Below the pieces are notes generated by a model, which was not told the origin of the DNA, ran no database searches, and saw only the letters and a program-made list of their open reading frames with translations. Source: Serratia marcescens subsp. marcescens ATCC 13880 (GTDB taxonomy: Bacteria > Pseudomonadota > Gammaproteobacteria > Enterobacterales > Enterobacteriaceae). From it: 64,000 nt of DNA. The stretch spans positions 1,054,001 to 1,118,000 of the forward strand of contig NZ_CP071238.1 of the NCBI RefSeq assembly GCF_017299535.1. The letters are read 5' to 3'. Positions 11,019 to 20,567 of the stretch are shown one piece after another (position 1 is the first letter of the stretch; every line of letters begins with the position of its first letter). The position numbers and the translations under genes were made by a program.

Positions 11019-11033
11019 TCGTGGAATATCGAT

Positions 11034-12026
11034 ATGGCATGCGGCGAATTTGACCTCATTGCCCGCTATTTTGACCGGTTTAAGCGCGTGCGCCGGGATG
11101 TACAGTTGGGCATTGGAGATGACTGCGCACTGCTGGCAGTGCCGGAAAAACAGCTGGTGGCCGTCAGTACCGATACGTTGGTGGCGGGCGTGCACTTCTT
11201 GCCGGATATCGATCCGGCCGATCTCGGTTATAAAGCGCTGGCGGTCAATCTGAGCGATCTGGCGGCGATGGGCGCCGATCCGGCGTGGCTCTCGCTGGCC
11301 CTGACCCTGCCCGAGGTGAACGAACCCTGGCTGAAGGCCTTCAGCGACAGCCTGTTTGATCAGCTCAACTATTACGGCATGCAGCTGATCGGCGGCGATA
11401 CCACGCGCGGCCCGCTGAGCATGACGTTGACCATTCAGGGCTTGATCCCGGCCGGCCGGGCGTTGACCCGCAGCGGCGCGCGCATCGGCGACTGGATCTA
11501 CGTGACCGGCACGCTGGGCGACAGCGCCGCCGGTCTGGCGATCCTGCAGGATCGCCTGGCGGTGCCGGATGCGGCGGCGCGCGATTACCTGCTCGCTCGC
11601 CATCTGCGGCCGCAGCCGCGGGTGCTGCAGGGGCAGGCGCTGCGGGATCTGGCCAGCTCGGCGATCGACATCTCCGACGGCCTGATTTCCGATCTGAAAC
11701 ACATCCTGAAGGCCAGCGACTGCGGGGCGCGCATCGTGCTGGACGAGCTGCCGATGTCGCAGGCGCTGAGCAGCCACACCGACGCCGAGCAGGCGCTGCG
11801 CTGGGCGCTGGCGGGCGGCGAAGATTACGAGCTGTGCTTCACCGTGCCGGAGATCAACCGCGGCGCGCTGGAAGTGGCGCTGAGCCACCTCGGCGCCGAC
11901 TACACCTGCATCGGCCAAATTGGTCCGCTGTCTGAAGGCATCCGCTATTATCGCGACGACGAAGCGGTAGAGCTGGACTGGGCCGGGTTCGATCATTTCA
12001 ATGCGGAGCCGGGCACCCATGGATGA
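11034..12026 (+). CDS. thiL: Thiamine-monophosphate kinase
   Basis: 330 residues. ThiL phosphorylates thiamine monophosphate to the coenzyme thiamine diphosphate. The PurM-like fold is shown by [12 protein letters not shown] at the start, the GIGDDCALL metal/nucleotide motif near residue 27, [12 protein letters not shown], and the late GGEDYELCF. The stop overlaps the pgpA start by 8 bp, so the two are translationally linked as in E. coli. The start is the ATG at 11034. Confidence 0.97.
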   Translation: MACGEFDLIARYFDRFKRVRRDVQLGIGDDCALLAVPEKQLVAVSTDTLVAGVHFLPDIDPADLGYKALAVNLSDLAAMGADPAWLSLALTLPEVNEPWLKAFSDSLFDQLNYYGMQLIGGDTTRGPLSMTLTIQGLIPAGRALTRSGARIGDWIYVTGTLGDSAAGLAILQDRLAVPDAAARDYLLARHLRPQPRVLQGQALRDLASSAIDISDGLISDLKHILKASDCGARIVLDELPMSQALSSHTDAEQALRWALAGGEDYELCFTVPEINRGALEVALSHLGADYTCIGQIGPLSEGIRYYRDDEAVELDWAGFDHFNAEPGTHG

Positions 12027-12513
12027 AGCCAAGCGTCGGCTGCGGATGAGCAATCCGTGGCACCTGCTGGCCACCGGTTTTGGCAGCGGTTTGTCGCCGG
12101 TGATGCCGGGCACCATGGGATCGCTGGCGGCGATCCCGTTCTGGCTGCTGCTGATCCAGCTGCCGTGGCAGCTCTACTCGCTGGCGGTGATGTTCAGCAT
12201 CTGTATCGGCGTCTATATTTGCCACCGCACGGCAAAAGACATGAAGGTGCACGATCACGGCAGCATCGTCTGGGATGAGTTCGTCGGCATGTGGATCACG
12301 CTGATGGCGCTGCCGATCAACGACTGGCGCTGGGTCGCCGCCGGTTTCGTCATCTTCCGCATTCTGGATATGTGGAAGCCGTGGCCGATCCGCTGGTTCG
12401 ACCGCAACGTGCATGGCGGCATGGGCATCATGGTCGACGATATCATCGCCGGCGTGCTGTCCGCCGGCATCATCTACCTGATTGGCCACCACTGGCCTAT
12501 CGGGCTGTTCTGA
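12019..12513 (+). CDS. pgpA: Phosphatidylglycerophosphatase A
   Basis: 164 residues from the ATG at 12019; an earlier in-frame ATG at 12001 exists but lies deeper in thiL and adds residues not expected for the family. PgpA removes phosphate from phosphatidylglycerol phosphate in the inner membrane. Visible marks are [42 protein letters not shown] and the C-terminal [11 protein letters not shown], whose acidic residues bind metal, with several membrane segments between. It forms a pair with thiL. Confidence 0.95.
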   Translation: MDEAKRRLRMSNPWHLLATGFGSGLSPVMPGTMGSLAAIPFWLLLIQLPWQLYSLAVMFSICIGVYICHRTAKDMKVHDHGSIVWDEFVGMWITLMALPINDWRWVAAGFVIFRILDMWKPWPIRWFDRNVHGGMGIMVDDIIAGVLSAGIIYLIGHHWPIGLF

Positions 12514-12517
12514 CAGA

Positions 12518-12548
12518 CGGGCGCGCTTCTTCGCGCCCGCTTCTCTTT
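12518..12548 (+). terminator. Intrinsic terminator after pgpA
   Basis: 8-bp stem CGGGCGCG / CGCGCCCG with loop CTTCTT, followed by a T-rich tail (CTTCTCTTT). It sits between convergent pgpA and yajO. Confidence 0.7.
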
Positions 12549-13521
12549 ATTCAAACCCTGTCACCCGGTGCGGCACGTAGGCCGTCTCCAGTTCCGCCAC
12601 CTCTTGTGGCGACAAACTCAAATCGACCGCGGCGATGGCGTCATCCAACTGCTCGCTGCGTGAAGCGCCGACGATCGGCGCGCTGACCGTCGGTTTGTTC
12701 AGCAGCCAGGCCAGCGCGATCTGCGCGCGTGAAACGCCACGTTCGTCGGCGAGGCTGGCGACGCGCTCGGCGATGATGGCGTCGATGCCTTCAGTGTCCT
12801 CGTACAGGCTCTTGCCGAACTGGTCGGAGACCAGCCGCGCGGTGGTTTCGCCCCAGGGGCGGGTCAGGCGGCCGCGCGCCAGCGGGCTCCACGGCAGCAC
12901 GGCGATGCCTTCGGCGGCGCATAGCGGGTGCATCTCGCGTTCTTCTTCGCGCTGGATCAGGTTGTATTGATCCTGCATGCTGACAAAGCGCGTCCAGCCG
13001 TGCAGATCGGCGGTATACAGCGCTTTGGCGAACTGCCAGGCGTACATCGAGGAGGCGCCGATGTATCGCGCTTTACCGGCTTTCACCACGTCATGCAGCG
13101 CTTCCAGCGTCTCTTCCAGCGGCGTTTCGTAATCCCAGCGATGGATCTGCAGCAAATCGACATAGTCGGTGCCCAGACGCCGCAGGCTGTCGTCGATGGA
13201 CTGCATGATCTTGGCGCGCGACAAACCGCGCTCCAGGTTGCTCAGTGGGAAATAGACCTTGGTGGCGATCACCACGTCCTCGCGGCGCGCATAGTCGCGC
13301 AGCGCCCGACCGAGGATCTCCTCGCTGCTGCCGTCGGAATAGCTGTTGGCGGTGTCGAAAAAGTTGATGCCGGCTTCCAGCGCCTGTTTCAGCAGCGGGC
13401 GGCTGCTCTCTTCCGGCAACGTCCAGGCGTGATTGCCGCGATTCGGTTCGCCGTAGGTCATGCAACCCAGGCAGATGCGCGAAACGTTCAGATCGGTGTT
13501 GCCCAATTTCAGGTACTTCAT
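12547..13521 (-). CDS. yajO: Aldo/keto reductase YajO
   Basis: 324 residues, an NADPH-dependent aldo/keto reductase with a TIM barrel. Family marks are the N-terminal LGCMTYGE, FFDTANSYSDG (catalytic Asp and Tyr), VIATKV (catalytic Lys) and LLQIHRWD (catalytic His), plus IVGASRSEQL for the cofactor. In E. coli YajO has been linked to 1-deoxyxylulose 5-phosphate formation from ribulose 5-phosphate; here it lies just downstream of dxs on the same strand, the same arrangement. A hairpin at 13583-13610 separates the two. Confidence 0.93.
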   Translation of the reverse strand: MKYLKLGNTDLNVSRICLGCMTYGEPNRGNHAWTLPEESSRPLLKQALEAGINFFDTANSYSDGSSEEILGRALRDYARREDVVIATKVYFPLSNLERGLSRAKIMQSIDDSLRRLGTDYVDLLQIHRWDYETPLEETLEALHDVVKAGKARYIGASSMYAWQFAKALYTADLHGWTRFVSMQDQYNLIQREEEREMHPLCAAEGIAVLPWSPLARGRLTRPWGETTARLVSDQFGKSLYEDTEGIDAIIAERVASLADERGVSRAQIALAWLLNKPTVSAPIVGASRSEQLDDAIAAVDLSLSPQEVAELETAYVPHRVTGFE

Positions 13522-13582
13522 GTTTGCCTCCCATTCACAGCTCAGACAGTAACTGTAGCGCGGATCCCGGAGGGCGGAAACG

Positions 13583-13610
13583 AAAACGCCTCCGAGAGCG
13601 GAGGCGTTTT
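13583..13610 (-). terminator. Hairpin terminator between dxs and yajO
   Basis: 12-bp perfect stem AAAACGCCTCCG / CGGAGGCGTTTT with loop AGAG. It lies 18 bp past the dxs stop, upstream of yajO on the same strand. The run of T is short in this direction, so termination may be partial. Confidence 0.75.
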
Positions 13611-13627
13611 TTCAGGCGCTGGGGGGA

Positions 13628-15493
13628 TTACTGCGCCAGCCAGGTTTCGATTTGGCGCTGAATGCCGGCGGCGTCCAGCCCCAGATCGGCGCGCAGCTCT
13701 TCCTGGCTGCCCTGCGAGACGAAGCTGTCAGGCAGGCCGAGGTTCAGCACCGGCACCGGTCGGCGTTTGGCCATCAGCAGTTCGTTGACGCCGCTGCCGG
13801 CGCCGCCCATGATGGCGTTCTCTTCCAGCGTCACCAGCGTTTCATGGCTGGCGGCCAGCTCGAGCACCAACTGCTCGTCCAGCGGCTTGACGAAGCGCAT
13901 GTCGACCAGCGTGGCGTTGAGCGTTTCCGCCGCTTGCGCGGCCTCCGGCAGCAGAGTGCCGAAGTTGAGAATGGCGATCTTTTCCCCCTGGCGGCGCACC
14001 ACGCCTTTGCCGATCGGCAGCATGCTGAGCGGCTCCAGCGCCGCGCCGGTGCCGGTGCCGCGCGGATAGCGCACGGCGCTCGGGCCGGCATTGTAGTGAT
14101 AGCCGGTATACAGCATCTGGCGGCATTCGTTTTCGTCGCTCGGCGTCATGATCACCATGGTCGGGATGCAGCGCATGAACGACAGATCGAACGCCCCCTG
14201 GTGGGTCTGGCCGTCGGCGCCGACGATGCCGCCGCGATCGATGGCGAACATCACCGGCAGGTTCTGGATCGCCACATCGTGGATCAGCTGATCGTAGGCG
14301 CGTTGCAGGAAGGTGGAATAGATCGCCACCACCGGCTTGTAGCCGCCGATCGCCAGCCCGGCGGCGAAGGTGACCGCGTGCTGCTCGGCGATCGCCACAT
14401 CAAAATATTGCTGCGGGTAGTCGCGGGAGAACTGCACCATGCCGGAGCCTTCGCGCATCGCCGGCGTGATCGCCATCAGCGAGCTGTCTTTGGCGGCGGT
14501 TTCACACAGCCAGTCGCCGAAGATTTTCGAATAGGTCGGCAGACCGCCGGCGCTTTTCGGCAGCGTGCCGCTGGCGGGATCGAACTTCGGCACCGCGTGG
14601 AAGCTGATCGGATCCTTCTCCGCCGGCGCGTAGCCACGGCCTTTCTTGGTCATGATGTGCAACAGCTGCGGGCCTTTCAGATCGCGCATGTTTTTCAACG
14701 TGGCGACCAGCCCCTGCACGTCGTGCCCGTCTACCGGGCCGATGTAGTTGAAGCCCAGCTCTTCGAACAGCGTGCCCGGCACCACCATGCCTTTCAGGTG
14801 CTCTTCGGTGCGTTTCACCAGCTCCTTGATCGGCGGCACGCCGGCCAGCACTTTCTTGCCGCCTTCGCGCAGGGTGGAATAAAGCTTGCCGGACAGCAGC
14901 TGCGCCAGATGGTTGTTCAGCGCGCCGACGTTTTCCGAGATCGACATCTCGTTGTCGTTCAGCACCACCAGCATGTCCGGATTGATGTCGCCGGCGTGGT
15001 TCATCGCTTCGAACGCCATGCCGGCGGTGATGGCGCCATCGCCGATCACGCACACCGTGCGGCGGCCTTTGCCTTCACGCTCCGCCGCCACCGCCATGCC
15101 GAGGCCGGCGCTGATCGAGGTTGACGAATGGCCGACCGACAGCACGTCGTATTCGCTTTCGGCGCGCCACGGGAAGGGGTGCAAGCCGTTCTTTTGCCGG
15201 ATAGTGGCGATCCGGTCGCGGCGACCGGTCAGAATTTTGTGCGGGTAGGCCTGGTGGCCGACGTCCCACACCAGATGATCGAACGGCGTGTTGTAGACGA
15301 AATGCAACGCCACCGTCAGTTCGACGGTACCCAGCCCGGAGGCAAAGTGGCCGCTGGAGCGACTGACGCTGTTCAGCAGATATTGCCGCAGCTCATCGCA
15401 CAGCTTCGGCAAGCTCTCTTTGGGCAGTGAGCGGAGTTCCTCGGGGTTTTCCGCTAGCGCCAGGGTTGGGTATTTGGCTATATCAAGACTCAT
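13628..15493 (-). CDS. dxs: 1-deoxy-D-xylulose-5-phosphate synthase
   Basis: 621 residues. Dxs joins pyruvate and glyceraldehyde 3-phosphate, the first step of the MEP isoprenoid pathway and a supply for thiamine and pyridoxal. The thiamine-diphosphate motif [15 protein letters not shown] lies near residue 153; other marks are [15 protein letters not shown] near the start and the transketolase-like [15 protein letters not shown]. It is the last gene of the leftward xseB-ispA-dxs operon, 34 bp after ispA, as in E. coli. Confidence 0.98.
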   Translation of the reverse strand: MSLDIAKYPTLALAENPEELRSLPKESLPKLCDELRQYLLNSVSRSSGHFASGLGTVELTVALHFVYNTPFDHLVWDVGHQAYPHKILTGRRDRIATIRQKNGLHPFPWRAESEYDVLSVGHSSTSISAGLGMAVAAEREGKGRRTVCVIGDGAITAGMAFEAMNHAGDINPDMLVVLNDNEMSISENVGALNNHLAQLLSGKLYSTLREGGKKVLAGVPPIKELVKRTEEHLKGMVVPGTLFEELGFNYIGPVDGHDVQGLVATLKNMRDLKGPQLLHIMTKKGRGYAPAEKDPISFHAVPKFDPASGTLPKSAGGLPTYSKIFGDWLCETAAKDSSLMAITPAMREGSGMVQFSRDYPQQYFDVAIAEQHAVTFAAGLAIGGYKPVVAIYSTFLQRAYDQLIHDVAIQNLPVMFAIDRGGIVGADGQTHQGAFDLSFMRCIPTMVIMTPSDENECRQMLYTGYHYNAGPSAVRYPRGTGTGAALEPLSMLPIGKGVVRRQGEKIAILNFGTLLPEAAQAAETLNATLVDMRFVKPLDEQLVLELAASHETLVTLEENAIMGGAGSGVNELLMAKRRPVPVLNLGLPDSFVSQGSQEELRADLGLDAAGIQRQIETWLAQ

Positions 15494-15527
15494 TCGATAC
15501 TCATATCAGAGGAGTTAACGTCACACG

Positions 15528-16448
15528 TTAATTGTCGCGTTCAATAATGAAGCTGGCTAACGCTCGCAATGGCGCTGTGTTATAAGATTGCGCTGCCAAA
15601 GTGTCTAATGCAGCTAATGCTTCCTGATAGAGATCCCACGCTTTTGCTTTCGCGCTGTCAAGCCCGAGTAACGCCGGGTAGGTACTCTTTCCGTGCTGTT
15701 GGTCCGCTCCCTGGCGCTTGCCGATCTTTTCAGTCTCGCCGACAACGTCCAAAATGTCATCCTGCACCTGGAACGCCAGGCCGACCGCGGCGGCGTAACG
15801 ATCCAGCTGCGGCAGCGCCGCTCGCCCGGCTTCGCCTGCGCTCAGCGCGCCCAGGCGCACCGCCGCGCGGATCAGCGCGCCGGTTTTGTGGCGGTGGATC
15901 TGTTCCAGCGCCTGCAGATCAACGTGCTTGCCTTCAGCTTCCAGATCCAGCGATTGGCCGCCGCACATGCCGGCGACGCCGCTGGCTGCTGCCAGTTCGG
16001 AAACCATCGCCAGCCGATCGCGCAGCGCCACGTCAGGCATTTCGGCATCGGCCAGGATCGAAAACGCCAGCGTTTGCAGCGCATCGCCGGCCAGGATCGC
16101 GTTGGCTTCACCGAATTTAATGTGGCAGGTCGGCTGGCCGCGGCGCAGATCGTCGTCGTCCATCGCCGGCAGATCGTCATGGATCAGCGAGTAGGCGTGA
16201 ATGCATTCCACCGCCGCCGCCGGCGCGTCCAGGTTAGCCAGCGACACGCCGAACATCTGGCCGGTGGTATACACCAGGAACGGGCGCAGGCGCTTGCCGC
16301 CCAGCAAGGCGCCATGACGCATCGCCGCCACCATGTTGCCGTCGTTGAACGGCAGCGGGGCGATGAAGTCCAGCAGCGCGCGATCGGCGCGCTGGCGGAA
16401 AATCTGCAGTTGATCGGCAAAAGCGGCCGATGGGGCGATCTCAGACAT
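15528..16448 (-). CDS. ispA: (2E,6E)-farnesyl diphosphate synthase
   Basis: 306 residues. IspA adds isopentenyl diphosphate twice to make farnesyl diphosphate. Both aspartate-rich metal sites are present: the first in HDDLPAMDDDDLRRG (near residue 90) and the second in FQVQDDILDVVG (near 235). GGKRLRPFLVY is the substrate-binding arginine block. It starts 5 bp after the xseB stop and is followed by dxs, so early and late isoprenoid steps are co-transcribed. A few residues longer than the E. coli enzyme. Confidence 0.97.
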   Translation of the reverse strand: MSEIAPSAAFADQLQIFRQRADRALLDFIAPLPFNDGNMVAAMRHGALLGGKRLRPFLVYTTGQMFGVSLANLDAPAAAVECIHAYSLIHDDLPAMDDDDLRRGQPTCHIKFGEANAILAGDALQTLAFSILADAEMPDVALRDRLAMVSELAAASGVAGMCGGQSLDLEAEGKHVDLQALEQIHRHKTGALIRAAVRLGALSAGEAGRAALPQLDRYAAAVGLAFQVQDDILDVVGETEKIGKRQGADQQHGKSTYPALLGLDSAKAKAWDLYQEALAALDTLAAQSYNTAPLRALASFIIERDN

Positions 16449-16453
16449 GTCGG

Positions 16454-16717
16454 TTACTCGGCATCCGGTGTGAAAGGCGCCAGCGCCGCATCGTCGGCGC
16501 TGTCGTTAAGAAGTATCTGCACACGCTGTTCCGCCTGTTGCAGTTTCTGCTGGCCTTGGCGCGCCAGCTGCACGCCGCGTTCGAATTCGTTCAGCGCGTC
16601 TTCCAGCGGCAGTTCGCCCGACTCCAGACGCGTCACGATGCTTTCCAGCTCGCCGAGGGCGCTTTCAAAGCTGGCTGTTTGCTCTGTACTGGCTGATTGT
16701 GCTGGTTTTTTCGGCAT
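16454..16717 (-). CDS. xseB: Exodeoxyribonuclease VII small subunit
   Basis: 87 residues, slightly longer than the 80 of E. coli because of N-terminal additions. XseB pairs with XseA to form the single-strand-specific exonuclease VII. The helical core [32 protein letters not shown] is the family signature. It is the first gene of the xseB-ispA-dxs operon and diverges from thiI across a 160-bp gap that must hold both promoters. Confidence 0.95.
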   Translation of the reverse strand: MPKKPAQSASTEQTASFESALGELESIVTRLESGELPLEDALNEFERGVQLARQGQQKLQQAEQRVQILLNDSADDAALAPFTPDAE

Positions 16718-16877
16718 AATTTTCTTTTTACGTCATCATGTGAACCGTGGCGCCAGAGCCTATCCTAGCGGATCTTGATTAGCAAATCATGGCGCTCATG
16801 TGTGGTTTTGTGCGCAGAGCGCGGTGATATGGTGATATACTCCGCGCCGTAATTCTTATCTGACAACAAAGACCGCC

Positions 16878-18326
16878 ATGAAGTTTATCATTAAATTGTT
16901 CCCGGAAATCACCATCAAGAGCCAATCTGTGCGCTTGCGCTTTATCAAGATTCTCTCGACCAATATTCGCAACGTCCTGAAGCAGTATGATGAAACGCTG
17001 GCGGTCGTCCGTCACTGGGATCATATCGAAGTTCGCGCCAAAGATGAAAACCAGCGGCCGATCATCGCCGACGCGCTGACGCGCATTCCCGGCATCCACC
17101 ATATTCTGGAAGTGGAAGATCGCGCTTACACCGACATCCATCACATCTTCGAGCAGACGCTGGAAGCCTACCGCGCCCAGCTGGAAGGCAAAACCTTCTG
17201 CGTGCGCGTCAAGCGCCGCGGCAAGCAGGCGTTCAATTCGCAGGACGTGGAGCGTTATGTCGGCGGCGGCCTGAACCAGCATATCGAGAGCGCGCGCGTT
17301 AATCTTACCCGCCCGCAGGTCACGGTAAATCTGGAGATTGAAGACGACAAGCTGATGCTGGTCAAACGCCGCCTCGAAGGCATCGGCGGTTACCCGGTCG
17401 GCACTCAGGAAGACGTGATGTCGCTGATTTCCGGCGGTTTCGACTCGGGCGTGTCCAGCTATATGCTGATGCGTCGCGGCTGCCGCGTGCACTTCTGCTT
17501 CTTCAATCTGGGCGGCGCCGCGCACGAGATCGGCGTGAAGCAGGTGGCGCACTATCTGTGGAACCGCTTCGCCAGTTCGCACAAGGTGCGCTTCGTCGCC
17601 ATCGACTTCGAACCGGTGGTGGGCGAGATCCTGGAGAAGGTCGACGACGGCCAGATGGGCGTGGTGCTCAAGCGCATGATGGTGCGCGCCGCTTCGCAAG
17701 TGGCCGAACGCTACGGCGTGCAGGCGCTGGTAACCGGTGAAGCGCTGGGGCAGGTGTCCAGCCAGACGCTGACCAACCTGCGCTTGATCGATAACGCGTC
17801 CGACACCCTGATCCTGCGTCCGCTGATCTCGCACGATAAAGAGCACATCATCAAACTGGCGCGTGAAATCGGCACCGAAGACTTCGCCAAAACCATGCCG
17901 GAATACTGCGGCGTGATTTCGAAGAGCCCGACGGTAAAAGCCGTCAAGGCCAAGATCGAAGAGGAAGAGAGCCACTTCGATTTCAGCATTCTCGATCGGG
18001 TGGTGAGCGAGGCGAAGAACGTTGATATTCGCTCCATCGCCGAGCAGGCGCAGGAGCAGGTGACCGAGGTAGAAACCGTTGCGGCCTTCGGCGCCGATGA
18101 GGTGATCCTGGATATCCGTTCCAACGACGAGCAGGAAGAGAAGCCGCTGCAGCTGGAACAGGTTGAAGTGAAAGCGTTGCCGTTCTACAAGCTGAGCACC
18201 CAATTCGGCGATCTGGACCAAAGCAAAACCTACCTGCTGTACTGCGAGCGCGGCGTGATGAGCCGTCTGCAGGCGTTGTACCTGCTGGAGCAGGGCTTCA
18301 GCAACGTGAAGGTTTATCGCCCGTAA
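16878..18326 (+). CDS. thiI: tRNA 4-thiouridine / thiazole sulfurtransferase ThiI
   Basis: 482 residues, the long form with a rhodanese domain. ThiI adenylates U8 of tRNA and transfers sulfur from IscS; it also feeds sulfur to thiamine thiazole. Visible parts are the N-terminal ferredoxin-like/THUMP region (to about 165), the PP-loop [12 protein letters not shown] near residue 183, and a C-terminal rhodanese domain with the persulfide Cys in [11 protein letters not shown] near 456. It diverges from xseB and ends at a strong terminator before convergent yajL. Confidence 0.97.
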   Translation: MKFIIKLFPEITIKSQSVRLRFIKILSTNIRNVLKQYDETLAVVRHWDHIEVRAKDENQRPIIADALTRIPGIHHILEVEDRAYTDIHHIFEQTLEAYRAQLEGKTFCVRVKRRGKQAFNSQDVERYVGGGLNQHIESARVNLTRPQVTVNLEIEDDKLMLVKRRLEGIGGYPVGTQEDVMSLISGGFDSGVSSYMLMRRGCRVHFCFFNLGGAAHEIGVKQVAHYLWNRFASSHKVRFVAIDFEPVVGEILEKVDDGQMGVVLKRMMVRAASQVAERYGVQALVTGEALGQVSSQTLTNLRLIDNASDTLILRPLISHDKEHIIKLAREIGTEDFAKTMPEYCGVISKSPTVKAVKAKIEEEESHFDFSILDRVVSEAKNVDIRSIAEQAQEQVTEVETVAAFGADEVILDIRSNDEQEEKPLQLEQVEVKALPFYKLSTQFGDLDQSKTYLLYCERGVMSRLQALYLLEQGFSNVKVYRP

Positions 18327-18348
18327 CGCGCGGAGCGCCATAAACGAG

Positions 18349-18378
18349 AAGGGCTGAACCGATGTTCAGCCCTTTTTT
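18349..18378 (+). terminator. Intrinsic terminator after thiI
   Basis: 11-bp perfect stem AAGGGCTGAAC / GTTCAGCCCTT with loop CGAT, followed by a T-run to 18379. Lies between convergent thiI and yajL. Confidence 0.92.
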
Positions 18379-18392
18379 TATCGGCAAGCCGC

Positions 18393-18983
18393 TCAGTCGC
18401 GGAAATCGTACATTCCCGGGATCAGCACCAGCTGCGCGGCGATCTCCGCCGCTTTGGCCTTGCCGAGCAGCAGGTCTATCAGCTTCAGCGCGAACTCCAT
18501 CGCGGTGCCCGGCCCCTGGCTGGTGAGCAGGTTGACGCGCGCGTCGTACACCACGCGGCGCTCCATCCATTTTTCCGCCGGTATCTGGTCTTTCAGGCCC
18601 GGGAAGCCGGTCATGTTGCCGACCGGGAACAGATCGTGGTGCTGCAGCACCAGCGCCGGCGCCGCACAGATGGCGGCGACGATGTTCCCCTGCAGGTGCA
18701 TCTGCCGCACTTTTTCCACCAGCAACGGGCTGTCGCGGAAGCATTCTGCGCCTTTCAGGCCGCCGGGCAGCACGATGGCGTCGAAAGGCTCATCGACGAT
18801 CGCCACCAGCGGCGCATCGGCCAGCAGTTTGACGCCGCGCGAACAGACGATAGTCAGCTCGCCGTCGCCGGCGACGCTGGCGGTAGTGACTTTTACGCCC
18901 GCCCGCACCAGCAGATCGATGGTGGTGACGGCTTCGGTTTCTTCGCTACCAGGTGCCAGGCAAACCAGCGCCGATACGCTCAT
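18393..18983 (-). CDS. yajL: DJ-1 family protein YajL (protein/nucleotide deglycase, chaperone)
   Basis: 196 residues from the second ATG at 18983, chosen because AGGA sits 8 bases before it and the length then equals E. coli YajL; an ATG two codons earlier (18989) is possible. The DJ-1/PfpI fold shows the nucleophile elbow [11 protein letters not shown] (Cys near 106), [17 protein letters not shown] with the conserved Glu, and [14 protein letters not shown]. The family protects against methylglyoxal and oxidative damage. It overlaps the 3' end of panE by 38 bp, which implies coupled expression. Confidence 0.94.
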   Translation of the reverse strand: MSVSALVCLAPGSEETEAVTTIDLLVRAGVKVTTASVAGDGELTIVCSRGVKLLADAPLVAIVDEPFDAIVLPGGLKGAECFRDSPLLVEKVRQMHLQGNIVAAICAAPALVLQHHDLFPVGNMTGFPGLKDQIPAEKWMERRVVYDARVNLLTSQGPGTAMEFALKLIDLLLGKAKAAEIAAQLVLIPGMYDFRD

Positions 18984-19857
18984 ATTCATTTTCCTTTCGT
19001 TTAATCAATTCAAACAGCCGCGCATTCTCCGGCAGCGTGAGGCCGTGGCTGCGCGCGCGGCGCAGCAGGTAGCCGGTGATGTAGTCGATCTCGGTGTGTC
19101 GCTGGCTGCGGATATCCTGCAGCATCGACGAAACGTTGTCGGCGGTGCTGTGGATCACGTCCATCACATATTGCATCAGGCCTTCGCAGGAGGTGTGGTA
19201 GCCCTCCATCGCCATCACGCTGGCGACTTCACGACACAGCGCTTCGATTTGCTCCGGGTAGCGCTGCAGATCGCCGTTGCGACAGCCGTACAGCGCCGTC
19301 AGCGGGTTGATTACGCAGTTGACCGCCAGCTTGCGCCAGTTGGCCGAGGCGATATTGTTGTGCCAGGCAACGTCAGGCAAAGCCTGATGCAGCACTTCCG
19401 CCAGGTGGCTGAGCTGTTGGGCGGCCGGCGAGGTTGGGCCGATGTGGGTGATGCCGGTGGCGACGTGGATAATGGTGCTGCCTTCGTGGCGCGCGGCGTG
19501 GGTGGTGGTGCCCTGCAGGATGGGCTGGCCGTTTGGCGGCAGTTCCTCCTGGGTGCCCATGCCGTTATGCAACAGCAAAATGGCGCACTGAGGGTTCAGC
19601 TTCGGCAGCAGCGCGCTGACCGCACTGGACACCTGCCAGGCTTTCAGCGTCACCAGCAGCAGCTCGCTCTGCGCGAGGTGCTCAGGATCGTTGGTGGGCA
19701 AATTGCGATTAAACGAGACGCCTTCCGGCTCGATCACGTTCACGGCGCAAAAAGGCTGCGGCACTCTTAGCCATCCCTGTACATCGTGGCCCTGCTGATA
19801 CAGCCGGGAGAGCCACAGTTGTCCGAGCGCGCCGCAACCAAGAATGGTTATTTTCAT
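18946..19857 (-). CDS. panE: 2-dehydropantoate 2-reductase (ketopantoate reductase)
   Basis: 303 residues. PanE reduces ketopantoate with NADPH for pantothenate and coenzyme A. The Rossmann motif GCGALG is at residues 7-12, the catalytic Lys is in [16 protein letters not shown], and the late [19 protein letters not shown] block carries further active-site residues. It is transcribed ahead of yajL, whose start lies within its final codons. It diverges from yajQ over a 180-bp gap. Confidence 0.97.
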   Translation of the reverse strand: MKITILGCGALGQLWLSRLYQQGHDVQGWLRVPQPFCAVNVIEPEGVSFNRNLPTNDPEHLAQSELLLVTLKAWQVSSAVSALLPKLNPQCAILLLHNGMGTQEELPPNGQPILQGTTTHAARHEGSTIIHVATGITHIGPTSPAAQQLSHLAEVLHQALPDVAWHNNIASANWRKLAVNCVINPLTALYGCRNGDLQRYPEQIEALCREVASVMAMEGYHTSCEGLMQYVMDVIHSTADNVSSMLQDIRSQRHTEIDYITGYLLRRARSHGLTLPENARLFELIKRKENEYERIGAGLPGTW

Positions 19858-20039
19858 TCAGTCTCCTTGGAAACACGGGAATACCGCTCAATTACCGTGA
19901 TTTAACTATAGGCTTTATGGCAGCCTGAAGCGCTATCCCTGCGTGCGTTCAGCAGATTTTGTCTGAGGCGGCAAAGCGGTTATCATGCTCGGCATCAAAA
20001 TCGCCTAAGCTATTAGGCACTCATTCAGGAGGAAGAAGT

Positions 20040-20531
20040 ATGCCATCTTTCGACATCGTTTCCGAAATTGATATGCAGGAAGTGCGTAACGCCGTTGAGA
20101 ACGCCACCCGCGATCTCGGCACCCGCTGGGATTTTCGCAACGTGCCGGCCAGCTTTGAGCTAAACGAGAAAAACCAAAGCATTAAGGTTGCCACCGAGTC
20201 TGATTTTCAGGTGCAGCAGCTGCTCGACATTCTGCGCGAAAAGCTGAGCAAGCGCAGCATCGACGGCGCCGCGCTGGAGATCCCGGAAGAGTTTACCCAC
20301 AGCGGTAAAACCTACAGCGTGGAAGCCAAGCTGAAGCAGGGGATTGAAACCTCTGTAGCGAAGAAAATCGTCAAGCTGATCAAAGACAGCAAGCTGAAGG
20401 TGCAGGCGCAGATCCAGGGCGAAGAAGTGCGGGTGACCGGCAAATCACGCGACGACTTGCAGAGCGTGATGGCGCTGGTGCGCGGCGGCGATCTGGGGCA
20501 GCCGTTCCAGTTCAAGAACTTCCGCGATTAA
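20040..20531 (+). CDS. yajQ: YajQ family cyclic-di-GMP-/nucleotide-binding protein
   Basis: 163 residues from the ATG at 20040, preceded by CAGGAGGAAG; the frame is open upstream to 19959 without family similarity. The DUF520 fold is two ferredoxin-like domains; marks are [42 protein letters not shown] and [12 protein letters not shown]. Xanthomonas homologues bind cyclic di-GMP; the role in enterics is not settled. A GC-rich terminator follows at once and overlaps the end of convergent yajR. Confidence 0.95.
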   Translation: MPSFDIVSEIDMQEVRNAVENATRDLGTRWDFRNVPASFELNEKNQSIKVATESDFQVQQLLDILREKLSKRSIDGAALEIPEEFTHSGKTYSVEAKLKQGIETSVAKKIVKLIKDSKLKVQAQIQGEEVRVTGKSRDDLQSVMALVRGGDLGQPFQFKNFRD

Positions 20532-20538
20532 TCTCGAC

Positions 20539-20567
20539 GGGGCCGGCATTGCCGGCCCCGTTTCTTT
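20539..20567 (+). terminator. Intrinsic terminator after yajQ
   Basis: 9-bp stem GGGGCCGGC / GCCGGCCCC with loop ATT, followed by GTTTCTTT. It touches the stop codon of convergent yajR, so it may serve both strands. Confidence 0.85.

Noticed and set aside
10548..12116. 522-codon minus-strand open frame opposite nusB and thiL
   Set aside because: Spans two real plus-strand genes and a terminator; no recognisable domain.
13652..15124. 490-codon plus-strand open frame opposite dxs
   Set aside because: Antisense shadow of dxs; no start signal or family similarity.
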